From an uncultured Haemophilus sp. (lineage in GTDB: Bacteria; Pseudomonadota; Gammaproteobacteria; Enterobacterales; Pasteurellaceae): a stretch of 63,905 nt of DNA. Each line of letters begins with the position of its first letter. Positions within the stretch are counted from its first letter, which is position 1. The translations under genes were made by a program, and so were the position numbers. Below are positions 43,354-52,426 of the stretch, piece by piece. The DNA lies in assembly GCF_905207935.1 (NCBI RefSeq), contig NZ_CAJLNI010000001.1:1-63905 (forward strand). Direction: 5' to 3'. A model generated the notes under the pieces. That model saw nothing but the letters and a program-made list of their open reading frames with translations, ran no database searches and was not told the DNA's origin.

Positions 43354-44721
43354 ATGTTAATCAATAAAGCTAAACGAGCAGAACAAAATTTAAAAAATTT
43401 ACCTTTTCTTCCTTTACAGGCAGAGCAGGTTGAGTTTCTGTTTAGTCCGCTTGAATTCAAAGCACAAATTATAGAATTAATTCGCCAAGCTAAAAAACGT
43501 ATTTACGTGACCGCGCTTTATTGGCAAAAAGATGAAGCTGGACAAGAAATTCTCAATGAGATTTATCGCGTAAAACAAGATCATCCTGAATTGGATGTGA
43601 AAATTTTAGTAGATTGGCATCGCGGACAACGCAATTTACTCGGTGCAGAAAAATCTGCCACTAACGCTGATTGGTATTGTGAACAACGCCAAACCTATCA
43701 ACTTCCCGATGAACCGAATATGTTCTTCGGCGTGCCTATTAATACCCGTGAAGTCTTCGGTGTATTACATATTAAAGGCTTTGTGTTTGACGATACCGTG
43801 CTTTATAGCGGCGCAAGTATCAATAATGTGTATTTACAACAACAAGATAAATACCGCTACGACCGCTATCAAAAAATCCATAATGCTGCACTGGCAGACT
43901 CTATGGTTAATTTCATCAATGATTATTTATTGGATTTCAGTGCGGTACATCCATTAGATGTGGCTAATCGCCCTCGCACCAAAGAAATTCGTAGTGCAAT
44001 AAAAGCTTATCGTAAAAACTTATCTGCCCATGCGGAATATCAGTTGGAAAGTGCGGTTGGTTTTTCAGATGTTTTAACCATTTCACCGCTTTTTGGTTTA
44101 GGTGCATCGGGCAATGAATTAAATCAAGTTATCGAAGATTTATTCTTACAAGTGCAGGAAAAACTGGTGATTTGTACGCCTTATTTCAACTTCCCTCGCA
44201 CGCTAAGAAGTAAACTTGCCCGCTTATTAGAACAAGGAAAACGTGTCGAAATTATCGTGGGTGATAAAGTCGCGAACGATTTCTATATTCCACCAGAGCA
44301 GCCATTTAAAATGGCAGGCGCATTGCCTTATTTATATGAAAGCAATCTTCGTCGTTTCTGCGAGAAATTTGATGCTTACATTAAAAATGGCCATTTAACG
44401 GTGCGTTTATGGAAAGATGGCGATAACACCTATCACCTCAAAGGTATTTGGGTGGATAATCAGTATATTCTTTTAACAGGGAACAACCTGAATCCTCGTG
44501 CATGGCGTTTAGATGCGGAAAATGGATTATTAATCCACGATCCAAAACAAGAACTTCTGTCACAAGCGGAAAAAGAATTATCGCATATCCGCCAACATAC
44601 CAAAGTATTGCAAGATTATTCTGAATTAGAAGAATTGACGCAATATCCTGAACCGGTGCAAAAACTGTTGAAGAAGTTTGCTCGGATTAAAGCAGACAAA
44701 TTGGTCAAAATGATTTTATAA
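43354..44721 (+). CDS. pssA: CDP-diacylglycerol--serine O-phosphatidyltransferase (PLD type)
   Basis: Makes phosphatidylserine from CDP-diacylglycerol and serine. It is 455 residues, with two phospholipase-D HKD motifs: His139-Lys141-Asp146 (LHIKGFVFDD) and His361-Lys363-Asp368 (HLKGIWVDN). There are no membrane helices, as in the peripheral E. coli enzyme. The next gene but one step in the pathway, psd, follows on the same strand after a terminator, so the two genes of phosphatidylethanolamine synthesis are neighbours. Confidence 0.95.
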   Translation: MLINKAKRAEQNLKNLPFLPLQAEQVEFLFSPLEFKAQIIELIRQAKKRIYVTALYWQKDEAGQEILNEIYRVKQDHPELDVKILVDWHRGQRNLLGAEKSATNADWYCEQRQTYQLPDEPNMFFGVPINTREVFGVLHIKGFVFDDTVLYSGASINNVYLQQQDKYRYDRYQKIHNAALADSMVNFINDYLLDFSAVHPLDVANRPRTKEIRSAIKAYRKNLSAHAEYQLESAVGFSDVLTISPLFGLGASGNELNQVIEDLFLQVQEKLVICTPYFNFPRTLRSKLARLLEQGKRVEIIVGDKVANDFYIPPEQPFKMAGALPYLYESNLRRFCEKFDAYIKNGHLTVRLWKDGDNTYHLKGIWVDNQYILLTGNNLNPRAWRLDAENGLLIHDPKQELLSQAEKELSHIRQHTKVLQDYSELEELTQYPEPVQKLLKKFARIKADKLVKMIL

Positions 44722-44728
44722 ATACTAA

Positions 44729-44754
44729 AAGAAGCCGGCAAATGTCGGCTTCTT
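44729..44754 (+). terminator. pssA terminator
   Basis: AAGAAGCCGGCA and TGTCGGCTTCTT pair with one wobble-like mismatch around a two-base loop, followed by GCTTTC. The stem is strong and the T tract weak. Confidence 0.7.
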
Positions 44755-44786
44755 GCTTTCATCTTGCGCAAAAACATCGACTAACA

Positions 44787-44814
44787 TTGCACAAGTGAAA
44801 TAAGTTGTTATAAT
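44787..44814 (+). promoter_or_regulatory. psd promoter
   Basis: TTGCAC (44787-44792), a 16-base spacer and TATAAT (44809-44814) preceded by TGT, an extended -10. Transcription would start near 44821, and the psd ATG is at 44847 behind CGGAGAAA. Confidence 0.7.
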
Positions 44815-44846
44815 CGCCCAACTTTTTAATCTTATCGGAGAAATCA

Positions 44847-45716
44847 ATGAACCCAATTTCTTATTGGCAACGCCTAAAAGTTGCATTTCAATATGTGATG
44901 CCACAAATCTATATGACACAAGCAGCAGGTTGGTTAGCTAAACAAAAATGGGGCGCAGTGACACATTTTGTGATTAAAGCGTTTGCAAAAAAATACAACA
45001 TTGATATGAGCATTGCTGAAAAAGAAAAATTCAGTGATTATGCCAGTTTTAATGAATTCTTTATCCGTCCATTAAAGGAAAATGCACGACCAATTAACCA
45101 AAATCCAACCGCACTTTGTTGCCCTGCGGATGGTCGTGTAAGTGAATGTGGACATATTGACGATGATCGTCTATTACAAGCGAAAGGTCACTTTTTCAGC
45201 TTGAATGATTTATTAGCGGAAGATAAAGATTTAACTGAGACCTTTAAAAATGGGGAATTCATCACCACTTATTTATCACCACGTGATTATCACCGTGTAC
45301 ATATGCCATGTGATGGTACACTTCGCAAAATGATTTACGTGCCGGGTGATTTATTCTCCGTCAATCCGTTTTTAGCGAAACATGTGCCGAACCTCTTTGC
45401 ACGTAATGAGCGTGTGATTTGTGTCTTTGATACTGAATTCGGCACCATGGTACAAATCTTAGTGGGCGCAACAATCACTGCGAGTATCGGCACTGTTTGG
45501 GCTGGCGTTATTAATCCGCCACGACATAACGAAGTGAAAGTATGGACTTATGAAGGTGAAAGTGCGGTTAAATTAAGTAAAGGTCAAGAAATGGGTTGGT
45601 TCCAACTTGGTTCTACCGTAATTAATTTATTCCAAGCCGGCCAAGTACAAATTGCCGATCATTTAAGTGTTGATGAACCTGTTCGCATGGGTGAAATCTT
45701 GGCATTGAAAAAATAG
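44847..45716 (+). CDS. psd: Phosphatidylserine decarboxylase
   Basis: Converts phosphatidylserine to phosphatidylethanolamine at the inner membrane. It is 289 residues made as a proenzyme that cuts itself at the LGST motif (residues 254-257), turning Ser256 into the pyruvoyl cofactor. Other family segments are PADGRVSE, YLSPRDYHRVHMPCDG and HNEVKVWTYEGESAVKLSKG. It has its own promoter, and fklB follows after 21 bases. Confidence 0.97.
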   Translation: MNPISYWQRLKVAFQYVMPQIYMTQAAGWLAKQKWGAVTHFVIKAFAKKYNIDMSIAEKEKFSDYASFNEFFIRPLKENARPINQNPTALCCPADGRVSECGHIDDDRLLQAKGHFFSLNDLLAEDKDLTETFKNGEFITTYLSPRDYHRVHMPCDGTLRKMIYVPGDLFSVNPFLAKHVPNLFARNERVICVFDTEFGTMVQILVGATITASIGTVWAGVINPPRHNEVKVWTYEGESAVKLSKGQEMGWFQLGSTVINLFQAGQVQIADHLSVDEPVRMGEILALKK

Positions 45717-45737
45717 TTTTACAACAAAGGAAAAAAC

Positions 45738-46370
45738 ATGACAGCTCAAATTTTTGAACAAGTAAAATTAGAAAATATTTCTGAAAAAGGCAGCTACGGT
45801 ATCGGTTTACAAATCGGTCAACAATTAGCAGATAGCCAAATGGATATTTCTGTAGAAGCAGTAGCAAAAGGCATTTTCGATGCGTTAAACCGTAATCAAC
45901 CTGCATTAGAAATTAATGATTTAATGCATTCTGTTCAAGCGCTTCAACAACAAGCAGCTGAAGCACAACAAGCGCAATTCAAAGCGATTGAAGAAGAAGG
46001 TAAAAAATTCTTAGAAGAAAATGCGAAAAAAGCAGGCGTAAACGTGACTGATAGCGGTTTACAATACGAAATTTTAACTGAAGGTAACGGTAACAAACCA
46101 TCTGCAACTGATAAAGTACGTGTTCACTACACAGGTACATTACCAGATGGTACCGTATTCGACAGTTCTGTTGCTCGTGGTGCACCAGCTGAATTCCCAG
46201 TAAATGGCGTAATTCGTGGTTGGGTTGAAGCATTACAAATGATGCCTGTTGGTTCTAAATGGAAACTCACTATTCCACACGAACTGGCTTACGGTGAACG
46301 AGGTGCGGGCGCATCTATCCCTCCGTTCTCAACCTTAGTATTTGAAGTTGAATTACTCGATATTCTTTAA
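45738..46370 (+). CDS. fklB: FKBP-type peptidyl-prolyl isomerase FklB
   Basis: A 210-residue FKBP. The N-terminal dimerisation helices (about 1-90) include SYGIGLQIGQQLADSQMD and a Gln/Ala/Glu-rich helix. The C-terminal catalytic domain (about 105-210) has VRVHYTGTLPDGTVFDSS, GWVEALQMMPVGSKWKLTIP and AYGERGAGASIPPFSTLVFE. No signal peptide is seen, which favours cytoplasmic FklB over periplasmic FkpA. It is probably cotranscribed with psd and ends in an uptake-sequence terminator. Confidence 0.93.
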   Translation: MTAQIFEQVKLENISEKGSYGIGLQIGQQLADSQMDISVEAVAKGIFDALNRNQPALEINDLMHSVQALQQQAAEAQQAQFKAIEEEGKKFLEENAKKAGVNVTDSGLQYEILTEGNGNKPSATDKVRVHYTGTLPDGTVFDSSVARGAPAEFPVNGVIRGWVEALQMMPVGSKWKLTIPHELAYGERGAGASIPPFSTLVFEVELLDIL

Positions 46371-46374
46371 AAAG

Positions 46375-46404
46375 AAAAGTGCGGTTAAAATTAACCGCAC
46401 TTTT
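46375..46404. terminator. Bidirectional uptake-sequence terminator
   Basis: AAAAGTGCGGTTAA and TTAACCGCACTTTT form a perfect 14-bp stem with a two-base loop, serving fklB and the converging lipoprotein gene. It touches the stop codon of the latter. Confidence 0.92.
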
Positions 46405-46785
46405 TTATTCTTCTTCGTCTTCGCTATAACGATCATCATCGTCATAATCATAGGTTAAGAGAGCATCCTCATCATAACCCTCTATATCAATCTGAACGCC
46501 ATTTGAGCCTGCATCAAAACCATTAAACCATGCAGTTCTTAGTTCTTCAGATACTCGTCGACCACAATAATTAATACGTTTATTCAATTGAGATTGGCTT
46601 TGTGCTTGGAAATCTTTCCCGACACGATAACCATCTAAATACCAGTCATCTTTATCATGACAGACCGTCGTATTTAAACGTTTTACGTGTTTGCTCACTG
46701 AAATTGGGCTACGATGTTTTACATAATAGCCCTGCGTACAAGCACTTAATAGCCCAACAGCTAAAACGGTCGCTATTAATCTCAT
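46405..46785 (-). CDS. Small acidic lipoprotein of unknown function
   Basis: A 126-residue predicted lipoprotein. The signal peptide ends in LLSAC (lipidated Cys16). The middle has paired cysteines (TVCHDKDDWYLDGYRVG and INYCGRR) that could form a disulfide, and a GFDAG turn. The C-terminus is strikingly acidic (YDYDDDDRYSEDEEE). The DGYRVGKD pattern recalls DUF2799-type lipoproteins, but this is only a suggestion. It converges on fklB across a shared terminator and lies downstream of proB on the same strand. Confidence 0.8.
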   Translation of the reverse strand: MRLIATVLAVGLLSACTQGYYVKHRSPISVSKHVKRLNTTVCHDKDDWYLDGYRVGKDFQAQSQSQLNKRINYCGRRVSEELRTAWFNGFDAGSNGVQIDIEGYDEDALLTYDYDDDDRYSEDEEE

Positions 46786-46897
46786 GTTGTCTCCTTTTAC
46801 TACTTAATGTCGGGCTATTGCCCTTTTTATGGTTTTATAGACCAACAAAATAAAAGGAAGGTTCAGAAAATATAAGAGATCCGATTTCTATTTTAAG

Positions 46898-48007
46898 CTA
46901 TAGCACAATCATGTCATCACGATGTAACGCAACGGCACCGTATTCATAACCAAGAATTTGTTCAATTTCTTGGGATTTTTTCCCTTTGATTAATTCCAAC
47001 GCATCACTGTTATAACGCGGCATACCGAGCGCAATCACTTTACCAGAGATATTCTTAATTTTGACGACTTCACCACGTGAGAAACGCCCTTCCACAGCCG
47101 TAATCCCTGCTGGTAGCAACGATTTATTCTGTACTAACATGGCATTTTCAGCACCTTCATCAATCGTCAGCATGCCCGCTGATGGTGCTGCAAATAACCA
47201 CTGCTTACGGCTTTCTAGACGATCTGAGTGATGAGCAATAAATTTAGTGCCAATTGGTTTATCGTAAGCCAAATCCACAATGACATCTGGTCGGCTGCCT
47301 GGCGCAATAATAGTTTCAATACCTGAACGCGTTGCCACATCTGCCGCAATTATTTTTGTACTCATCCCACCAGTACCAAGATTTGTACCGCTACCGCCTG
47401 CAATAGAACGAATATGGTCGGTAATTTGCTCAACCACAGGAATTAATTTCGCATCTGGATTTTTACGAGGATCGCTTTCGTATAGGCCTTGTTGATCCGT
47501 TAATAAATAAAGTTGTTCCGCTTGCACTAAAATCGCGACTAGCGCCGATAAGTTATCGTTATCCCCTACTTTAATCTCAGCCGTTGCCACCGCATCATTC
47601 TCATTAATCACAGGAATAATATGATTGTCCAACAGCGCATGTAATGTATCGCGTGCATTTAAAAAACGTTCACGATCTTCAATATCAGCACGAGTTAATA
47701 AAATTTGTCCAATATGAATATCATAAATCGCAAATAATTTTTCCCAGGCTTGAATAAGCTGACTCTGTCCTACTGCAGCTAAAAGCTGCTTTGACGCAAT
47801 GGTTGGAGGAAGTTGAGGATGATTTAAATAATGTCGTCCAGCGGCAATCGCACCTGATGTCACTATCACGACACGAAAACCCGCTTGATGAAGTTGGGCA
47901 ATCTGGCGAACAATATCGACCATGTGAGGTGCATTCAATTTTGGGGAACCATGTGTTAATGTGCTAGTACCAAATTTTACGACGATTGTTTTGCGATTTG
48001 CCGACAT
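46898..48007 (-). CDS. proB: Glutamate 5-kinase
   Basis: First enzyme of proline synthesis; phosphorylates glutamate and is feedback-inhibited by proline. It is 369 residues. The amino-acid-kinase domain (about 1-265) has IVVKFGTSTLTHGSPKL, VTSGAIAAGR, INENDAVAT, GDNDNLSALVA and GTGGMSTKIIAA. A C-terminal PUA domain (about 275-360) contains LLPAGITAVEGRFSRGEVV. proA is not next to it. It is divergent from folA. Confidence 0.97.
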   Translation of the reverse strand: MSANRKTIVVKFGTSTLTHGSPKLNAPHMVDIVRQIAQLHQAGFRVVIVTSGAIAAGRHYLNHPQLPPTIASKQLLAAVGQSQLIQAWEKLFAIYDIHIGQILLTRADIEDRERFLNARDTLHALLDNHIIPVINENDAVATAEIKVGDNDNLSALVAILVQAEQLYLLTDQQGLYESDPRKNPDAKLIPVVEQITDHIRSIAGGSGTNLGTGGMSTKIIAADVATRSGIETIIAPGSRPDVIVDLAYDKPIGTKFIAHHSDRLESRKQWLFAAPSAGMLTIDEGAENAMLVQNKSLLPAGITAVEGRFSRGEVVKIKNISGKVIALGMPRYNSDALELIKGKKSQEIEQILGYEYGAVALHRDDMIVL

Positions 48008-48148
48008 AGTTTATCCTCAGTGAAAAAATAAAAAAGTGCGGTTAAATTAGCACTAAAATTAATAAAAATCACGAAAAATCCAACCTCATATACAGATTTT
48101 GTGAATAGCTATGATATAATGCAAAAAAAGAAAAATAGGATAGAAAAT

Positions 48149-48649
48149 ATGACATTAAGTTTGATCGTTGCGACAACAAAAAATAACGTCATCGGAAAAG
48201 ATAATCAAATGCCTTGGCACTTGCCTGCCGATTTAGCCTGGTTTCGTAAAAATACCACGGGCAAACCGGTGATTATGGGACGTAAAACCTTTGAAAGCAT
48301 TGGTCGTCCACTGCCGAAACGCACCAATATCGTCCTTTCACGTACGCCTTACGAACATGAAGGTGTCATCTGGAAAGAGAATTTTGAAAGTGCGGTTGAT
48401 TTTGTCAAAGAATTTGATGAAATTATGTTGATTGGCGGCGGCGAGTTATTTAAACAATATTTACCTAAAGCAGATAAACTATATCTCACGCAAATTCAAG
48501 CAGACATTGACGGCGATACCTTCTTCCCTGAAATTAATTGGTCTGAATGGAACATCGAGTTTGAAGAATATCGCCAAGCGGATGCAGATAATCCCTATGA
48601 TTGTCGTTCTTTAATTTTGCAGCGTAAGAAAAATAAACTAAAAGCTTAA
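48149..48649 (+). CDS. folA: Dihydrofolate reductase
   Basis: Reduces dihydrofolate with NADPH; the trimethoprim target. It is 166 residues from the ATG at 48149, with AGGA upstream; the frame opens at 48101 but the extra residues are not family-like. Motifs are LIVATTKNNVIGKDNQMPWHLPADL (broken around the substrate acid), VIMGRKTFESIGRPLP and IMLIGGGELFKQYLP. TATAAT at 48115-48120 preceded by TGA is a likely extended -10 promoter. It converges on pfkA across a long terminator. Confidence 0.96.
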   Translation: MTLSLIVATTKNNVIGKDNQMPWHLPADLAWFRKNTTGKPVIMGRKTFESIGRPLPKRTNIVLSRTPYEHEGVIWKENFESAVDFVKEFDEIMLIGGGELFKQYLPKADKLYLTQIQADIDGDTFFPEINWSEWNIEFEEYRQADADNPYDCRSLILQRKKNKLKA

Positions 48650-48662
48650 TCTAAACAGATAA

Positions 48663-48699
48663 AAATCGGGCTAAAACAATGATTGTTTTAGCCCGATTT
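48663..48699. terminator. folA/pfkA bidirectional terminator
   Basis: An 18-bp perfect stem from AAATCGGGCTAAAACAAT to its complement with a one-base centre, followed by CTTTTTT. The stem is unusually long for this window. Confidence 0.92.
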
Positions 48700-48722
48700 C
48701 TTTTTTAATAAAGTTGAAAATA

Positions 48723-49688
48723 TTATTCTAAGCGTTTAGCCATTTCTAACCAATCGGCTTTAAATTCACGACGCATATTGTTGATTGCATCAATAATATC
48801 GTGGTGAACTAATTTTTCATTTTGAATACCCACACAGTAGCCACCTTTACCTTGTAGCAATATATCTACCGCATATACGCCCATACGTGAGCCCAAAATA
48901 CGGTCAAAGGCACAAGGCGAACCACCACGTTGAATATGGCCTAATACGGTTGCACGAGTTTCATGACCTACACGAGCTTCAATCTCACGAGCAAGAGAAT
49001 GTACGTCTGTGATTAATTCAGTAATCGCAATGATGGCATGTCGTTTTCCGCGAATAATACTACGTTCAATTTGGCGAATTAATTCTTCACGATTAAATTC
49101 CATTTCAGATGCCACGATATATTCACAACCACCTGCGATGCCTGCCGAAATAGTTAAGTCACTACAGTGGCGGCCCATGATTTCTACGATAGAAATACGT
49201 TGGTGAGAACTTGAGGTGTCACGCAAACGGTCAATCGCATCCACCGCTGTTTGTAAAGCTGTTTCGTAACCGATTGTGTAATCAGTTCCTGCCACATCAT
49301 TATCAATCGTGCCTGGAATACCCACGCAAGGGAAACCATGTTCTTCTGTGAGCAATTTTGCCCCCATATAAGAACCGTCACCACCGATAACGACTAAGGC
49401 ATCAATACCATGTGAACGTAAAATTTCCGCACATTTCTCACGTACGGCAGGATCTTTAAATTCAGGGAAACGAGCAGAACCTAAGAATGTACCACCACGG
49501 TTAATAATATCGGATACATTATAACGGTTTAACTGTTTGATTTTATTGTTGTATAAGCCTTGATAACCATCATAAATGCCGAATACATCAAGCCCTTCTG
49601 CAAGTGCTGCACGCACAACACCACGAATAGCAGCATTCATACCAGGAGCATCACCACCACTGGTTAATACAGCAATTTTTTTAATCAT
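48723..49688 (-). CDS. pfkA: ATP-dependent 6-phosphofructokinase
   Basis: Commits fructose 6-phosphate to glycolysis. It is 321 residues, the bacterial PfkA length. Motifs are AVLTSGGDAPGMNAAIRG at the ATP site, VVIGGDGSYMGA, the substrate site PGTIDNDVAGTDYTIGY, and EIMGRHCSDLT; VLGHIQRGGSPCAFDR is in the effector-side half. It converges on folA. No specific regulator site was recognised in its 112-base upstream region. Confidence 0.97.
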   Translation of the reverse strand: MIKKIAVLTSGGDAPGMNAAIRGVVRAALAEGLDVFGIYDGYQGLYNNKIKQLNRYNVSDIINRGGTFLGSARFPEFKDPAVREKCAEILRSHGIDALVVIGGDGSYMGAKLLTEEHGFPCVGIPGTIDNDVAGTDYTIGYETALQTAVDAIDRLRDTSSSHQRISIVEIMGRHCSDLTISAGIAGGCEYIVASEMEFNREELIRQIERSIIRGKRHAIIAITELITDVHSLAREIEARVGHETRATVLGHIQRGGSPCAFDRILGSRMGVYAVDILLQGKGGYCVGIQNEKLVHHDIIDAINNMRREFKADWLEMAKRLE

Positions 49689-49800
49689 ATTTACCTACTT
49701 TGAATTCTTAAGAAAAACTGGTGCTAAGATTACACCATCCATAATTTCTGCTCTAGCAAAATTTTGAAAATTTACTTGAGATTTGATCTAGTTATACATT

Positions 49801-50391
49801 TTAGTGATTGAAATAACTTTCACATTTCCAAGAAAGATCTGCTTTTTGTAATGTTTTGCTTTCTTTTGCAACAAGATACTTTTGTAAATTTTTCACAATT
49901 TTTACTTTGCTTAAGCGCTGAAACTTTTTCATTTCCACTTTTTGGGAATATTGGTATTGCACAAAACCACAATGGGAAATATTTTTCCCTTTCGCAATAT
50001 CCACCTGCCAAGACGGATTTTGTTCTGTCGGTGCATAAATAACATAACCGTTTAATTCTGTCGCAGGCTTTTTCGGATTCGTTGAGTTTGCACGAATTTT
50101 GAAATCTTGCACACCCAAATTACGATACACTTTTTCACGTAATGCTACACGTTGCTCAATAGAACGTGTTACATCCCGATCAAGCAATACTTCAATTTGA
50201 GATTTCCAATTTTCCAAAGTTTCCGGCTCTGCAATATAAACGTAACGCGCAATCGTATCTAAATCTTGGCTTGCAGTAAGTTTATAGGTTTTACCGTTAT
50301 ACTCAATTTTTTCAGGTGTTTGAAGCTGACTCACTTTTGCCGCACAACCTGATAGTAAAAGTGCGGTCAATATAACCAGGAATTTATTCAT
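49801..50391 (-). CDS. Lipoprotein, third gene of the dprA operon
   Basis: A 196-residue predicted lipoprotein. It starts at the ATG 50391 with MNKFLVILTALLLSGCAAK (lipidated Cys16). The rest has no motif I recognise; it contains a likely extracytoplasmic domain (VLLDRDVTRSIEQRVALREK, PSWQVDIAKGKNISHCGFVQ). The frame opens at 50463, but only the 50391 start gives a signal peptide, and it overlaps the yaaA stop by eight bases (ATGAATAA). Gene order equals dprA-dprB-dprC of H. influenzae, where, as I recall, dprC is not needed for transformation. Confidence 0.85.
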   Translation of the reverse strand: MNKFLVILTALLLSGCAAKVSQLQTPEKIEYNGKTYKLTASQDLDTIARYVYIAEPETLENWKSQIEVLLDRDVTRSIEQRVALREKVYRNLGVQDFKIRANSTNPKKPATELNGYVIYAPTEQNPSWQVDIAKGKNISHCGFVQYQYSQKVEMKKFQRLSKVKIVKNLQKYLVAKESKTLQKADLSWKCESYFNH

Positions 50392-51160
50392 TGATATCTC
50401 GCTTAAATACAAATTCTTTTTCAGTTGAGGATGCTGAATCAAACCAATATCCCCCAAGATCAAACTCTTTCAGTTGTTCAACACGTTCCAAACGATTTTG
50501 AATGATAAAACGACACATTAAACCACGGGCTTTTTTCGCATAAAAGCTGACCACTTTGTATTTACCATTCTTATTATCTAAGAAAACTGGCTTAACAATT
50601 TGTGCCTCTAATTGGCTCTCTTTCACTGATTTATAATACTCGTCCGAAGCCAAATTGATCAAAACACGATCGCCTTGCTCATCAAGCGCTTGTTGTACTG
50701 ATTGAGTGATGATATCTCCCCAAAAAGCATAAAGATCTTTCCCTTTTGGATTAGCTAACTTTGTGCCCATTTCCAAGCGGTAAGGTTGCATTAAATCAAG
50801 GGGTTTTAATAAGCCATATAAGCCGGAAAGCACACGTAAATGGCGTTGAGCGAATTGTACATCTTCATCAGATAAACTATCAGCATCTAAGCCGGTGTAA
50901 ACATCACCTTTGAATGCCCAAATGGCTGCGCGTGAATTTTTTTCGTTGTGAGATTTTGTCCATTCAGCAAAACGAGCGGCATTTAATCCTGCAAGCTTGT
51001 CGCTGATAGACATTAAGGAAGAAAGATCTTGGGGAGATAATTGACGACAGATTTCAATCAGTTGCTCACTATAATCCGTCAAGTGCGGTTGAGAAACTGG
51101 AAGATTTCTGACCGCACTTTCAAAATCTAAGGTTTTTGCCGGGGAAATAATGGCTAACAT
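50384..51160 (-). CDS. yaaA: Peroxide stress resistance protein YaaA
   Basis: A 258-residue YaaA/DUF328 protein. It starts MLAIISPAKTLDFESAV and has SDKLAGLNAARFAEW, FKGDVYTGLDADSLSDEDVQ, LRVLSGLYGLLKPLDLMQPYRLEMG split over the fold, and KKARGLMCRFIIQ. In E. coli it lowers free iron during peroxide stress and binds DNA. Here it lies between dprA (62 bases upstream) and a lipoprotein gene, the dprB position. An inverted uptake pair lies in its 5-prime coding region (51081-51119). Confidence 0.93.
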   Translation of the reverse strand: MLAIISPAKTLDFESAVRNLPVSQPHLTDYSEQLIEICRQLSPQDLSSLMSISDKLAGLNAARFAEWTKSHNEKNSRAAIWAFKGDVYTGLDADSLSDEDVQFAQRHLRVLSGLYGLLKPLDLMQPYRLEMGTKLANPKGKDLYAFWGDIITQSVQQALDEQGDRVLINLASDEYYKSVKESQLEAQIVKPVFLDNKNGKYKVVSFYAKKARGLMCRFIIQNRLERVEQLKEFDLGGYWFDSASSTEKEFVFKRDINE

Positions 51161-51222
51161 AGGCTCTCCTTTCTAAAACTGACCGTATCTTAGCACAGGA
51201 TAGTCTCCTTACTCTACCCCGT

Positions 51223-52338
51223 TTATGCTATCCGCTTATAGAGTCCATTCTCATTGACGATTAAGTCTTGTAACTCTAAATCTAATAACTGTACTAAAAG
51301 TGAATCCACCGGCAAGTTCAGTGCTACAGATAAATCATCCAGGCTTATTGGTGTATAACTGATATGTTGATAAAGTTCAGGATGATTCGGCTCCACAGCT
51401 GATGTTTTTGCTGTTAGTGGTTGAGCTATCGACTGATTGATTGGCGCATATACTGACGGCTGAAAAACAACGCTATGATTGAGGCTATCTAAAATATCTT
51501 TAACATTTTCCACCAACATTGCACCTTGCTTAATCAGTTTATGGCAGCCTTGACTGTATTCGCTTTGAATATTCCCTGGCAACGCAAAAATATCGCGATT
51601 TTGTTCTAAGGCATAACGCGCCGTAATCAATGAACCGCTTTTCTCTGTGGCTTCAATCACTAACGTTCCCAGTGAAAGTCCACTAATAATACGATTGCGA
51701 CGAGGAAAATTTTCAGCTATCGGAGCTTGAGTAGGGATAAATTCGGAAACTAATGCCCCGTTATTTTCGATAATTTGCTCGGCTAATCGGTGATGTTTAG
51801 CGGGGTAAATGTGATCTAATCCACTACCCAATACGGCAATGGTTTGTCCTTGAATGTCCACTACAGCTTGATGACTAAATCCATCAATACCTAATGCAAG
51901 CCCACTCGTGACCGTCAAACCTGCAAGAGAAAGTTCTGTCGCAAAATATTTTGCCCAATATTCACCATAAGCCGAACAATAGCGGCTCCCAACCATGGCG
52001 ATTTGCTGTGCAGAAAGTGCGGTCAAATTACCTTTCACAAATAATAAAGACGGAAAACCACTAATTTGTTTGAGTAAAAAAGGATACTCATCTGAAAAAC
52101 AATGGATTAAATGATGCCCTCCTTTTTCGGCCCAACTCAAAGCGGGCTCAATGAATTTCATTTCCGGCTGAAACCAACGACGAATCTGCAAAGCATTCCA
52201 GCCCATTTGTTGAAATGCCACTTCATCATAATTTAATAAGTCTTCTATACTTATATGTGCCAAAATTTGTTGAATCCGCACACTGCCCAATTTGGGTACT
52301 TGTGACAACCGCAATAAAATCGACGCTAAATTGCTCAT
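51223..52338 (-). CDS. dprA: DNA-processing protein DprA
   Basis: Protects incoming single-stranded DNA during natural transformation and loads RecA on it. It is 371 residues: an N-terminal SAM-like region (about 1-65), then the Rossmann domain (about 80-290) with AMVGSRYCSAYGEYWA, TSGLALGIDGFSHQAVV, LGSGLDHIYPAKH and FPRRNRIISGLSLGTLVIEA, and a C-terminal winged-helix (about 310-371). A perfect CRP-S site upstream places it in the Sxy competence regulon. It heads a three-gene operon with yaaA and a lipoprotein. Confidence 0.96.
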   Translation of the reverse strand: MSNLASILLRLSQVPKLGSVRIQQILAHISIEDLLNYDEVAFQQMGWNALQIRRWFQPEMKFIEPALSWAEKGGHHLIHCFSDEYPFLLKQISGFPSLLFVKGNLTALSAQQIAMVGSRYCSAYGEYWAKYFATELSLAGLTVTSGLALGIDGFSHQAVVDIQGQTIAVLGSGLDHIYPAKHHRLAEQIIENNGALVSEFIPTQAPIAENFPRRNRIISGLSLGTLVIEATEKSGSLITARYALEQNRDIFALPGNIQSEYSQGCHKLIKQGAMLVENVKDILDSLNHSVVFQPSVYAPINQSIAQPLTAKTSAVEPNHPELYQHISYTPISLDDLSVALNLPVDSLLVQLLDLELQDLIVNENGLYKRIA

Positions 52339-52361
52339 TTATTCTCTCCTTTAAAAAGAGA

Positions 52362-52426
52362 ATTATGACGAGATTGGTGTCAAAAAATGAAAGATTTGTC
52401 TTAATTTTGCGATTCAGATCGCAAAA
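52362..52426 (-). promoter_or_regulatory. dprA promoter with CRP-S (Sxy-dependent) site
   Basis: TTTTGCGATTC...ATCGCAAAA at 52405-52426 is a 22-bp CRP-S (competence regulatory element) dyad with the hallmark TGCGA/TCGCA cores. CATAAT (52367-52362, minus strand) is a good -10; transcription would start near 52355, putting the site about 60 bases upstream. No good -35 box is present, as expected for an activator-dependent promoter. Confidence 0.85.

Noticed and set aside
46812..46828. GGGCTATTGCCCTTTTT as a terminator
   Set aside because: The T run is on the plus strand, where no gene ends; genes on both sides are on the minus strand. The four-bp stem is weak.
48101..48148. Longer folA start giving MNSYDIMQKKKNRIEN before the family N-terminus
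   Set aside because: The extra 16 residues overlap the likely -10 box and are not found in the family; the ATG at 48149 has a proper ribosome-binding site.
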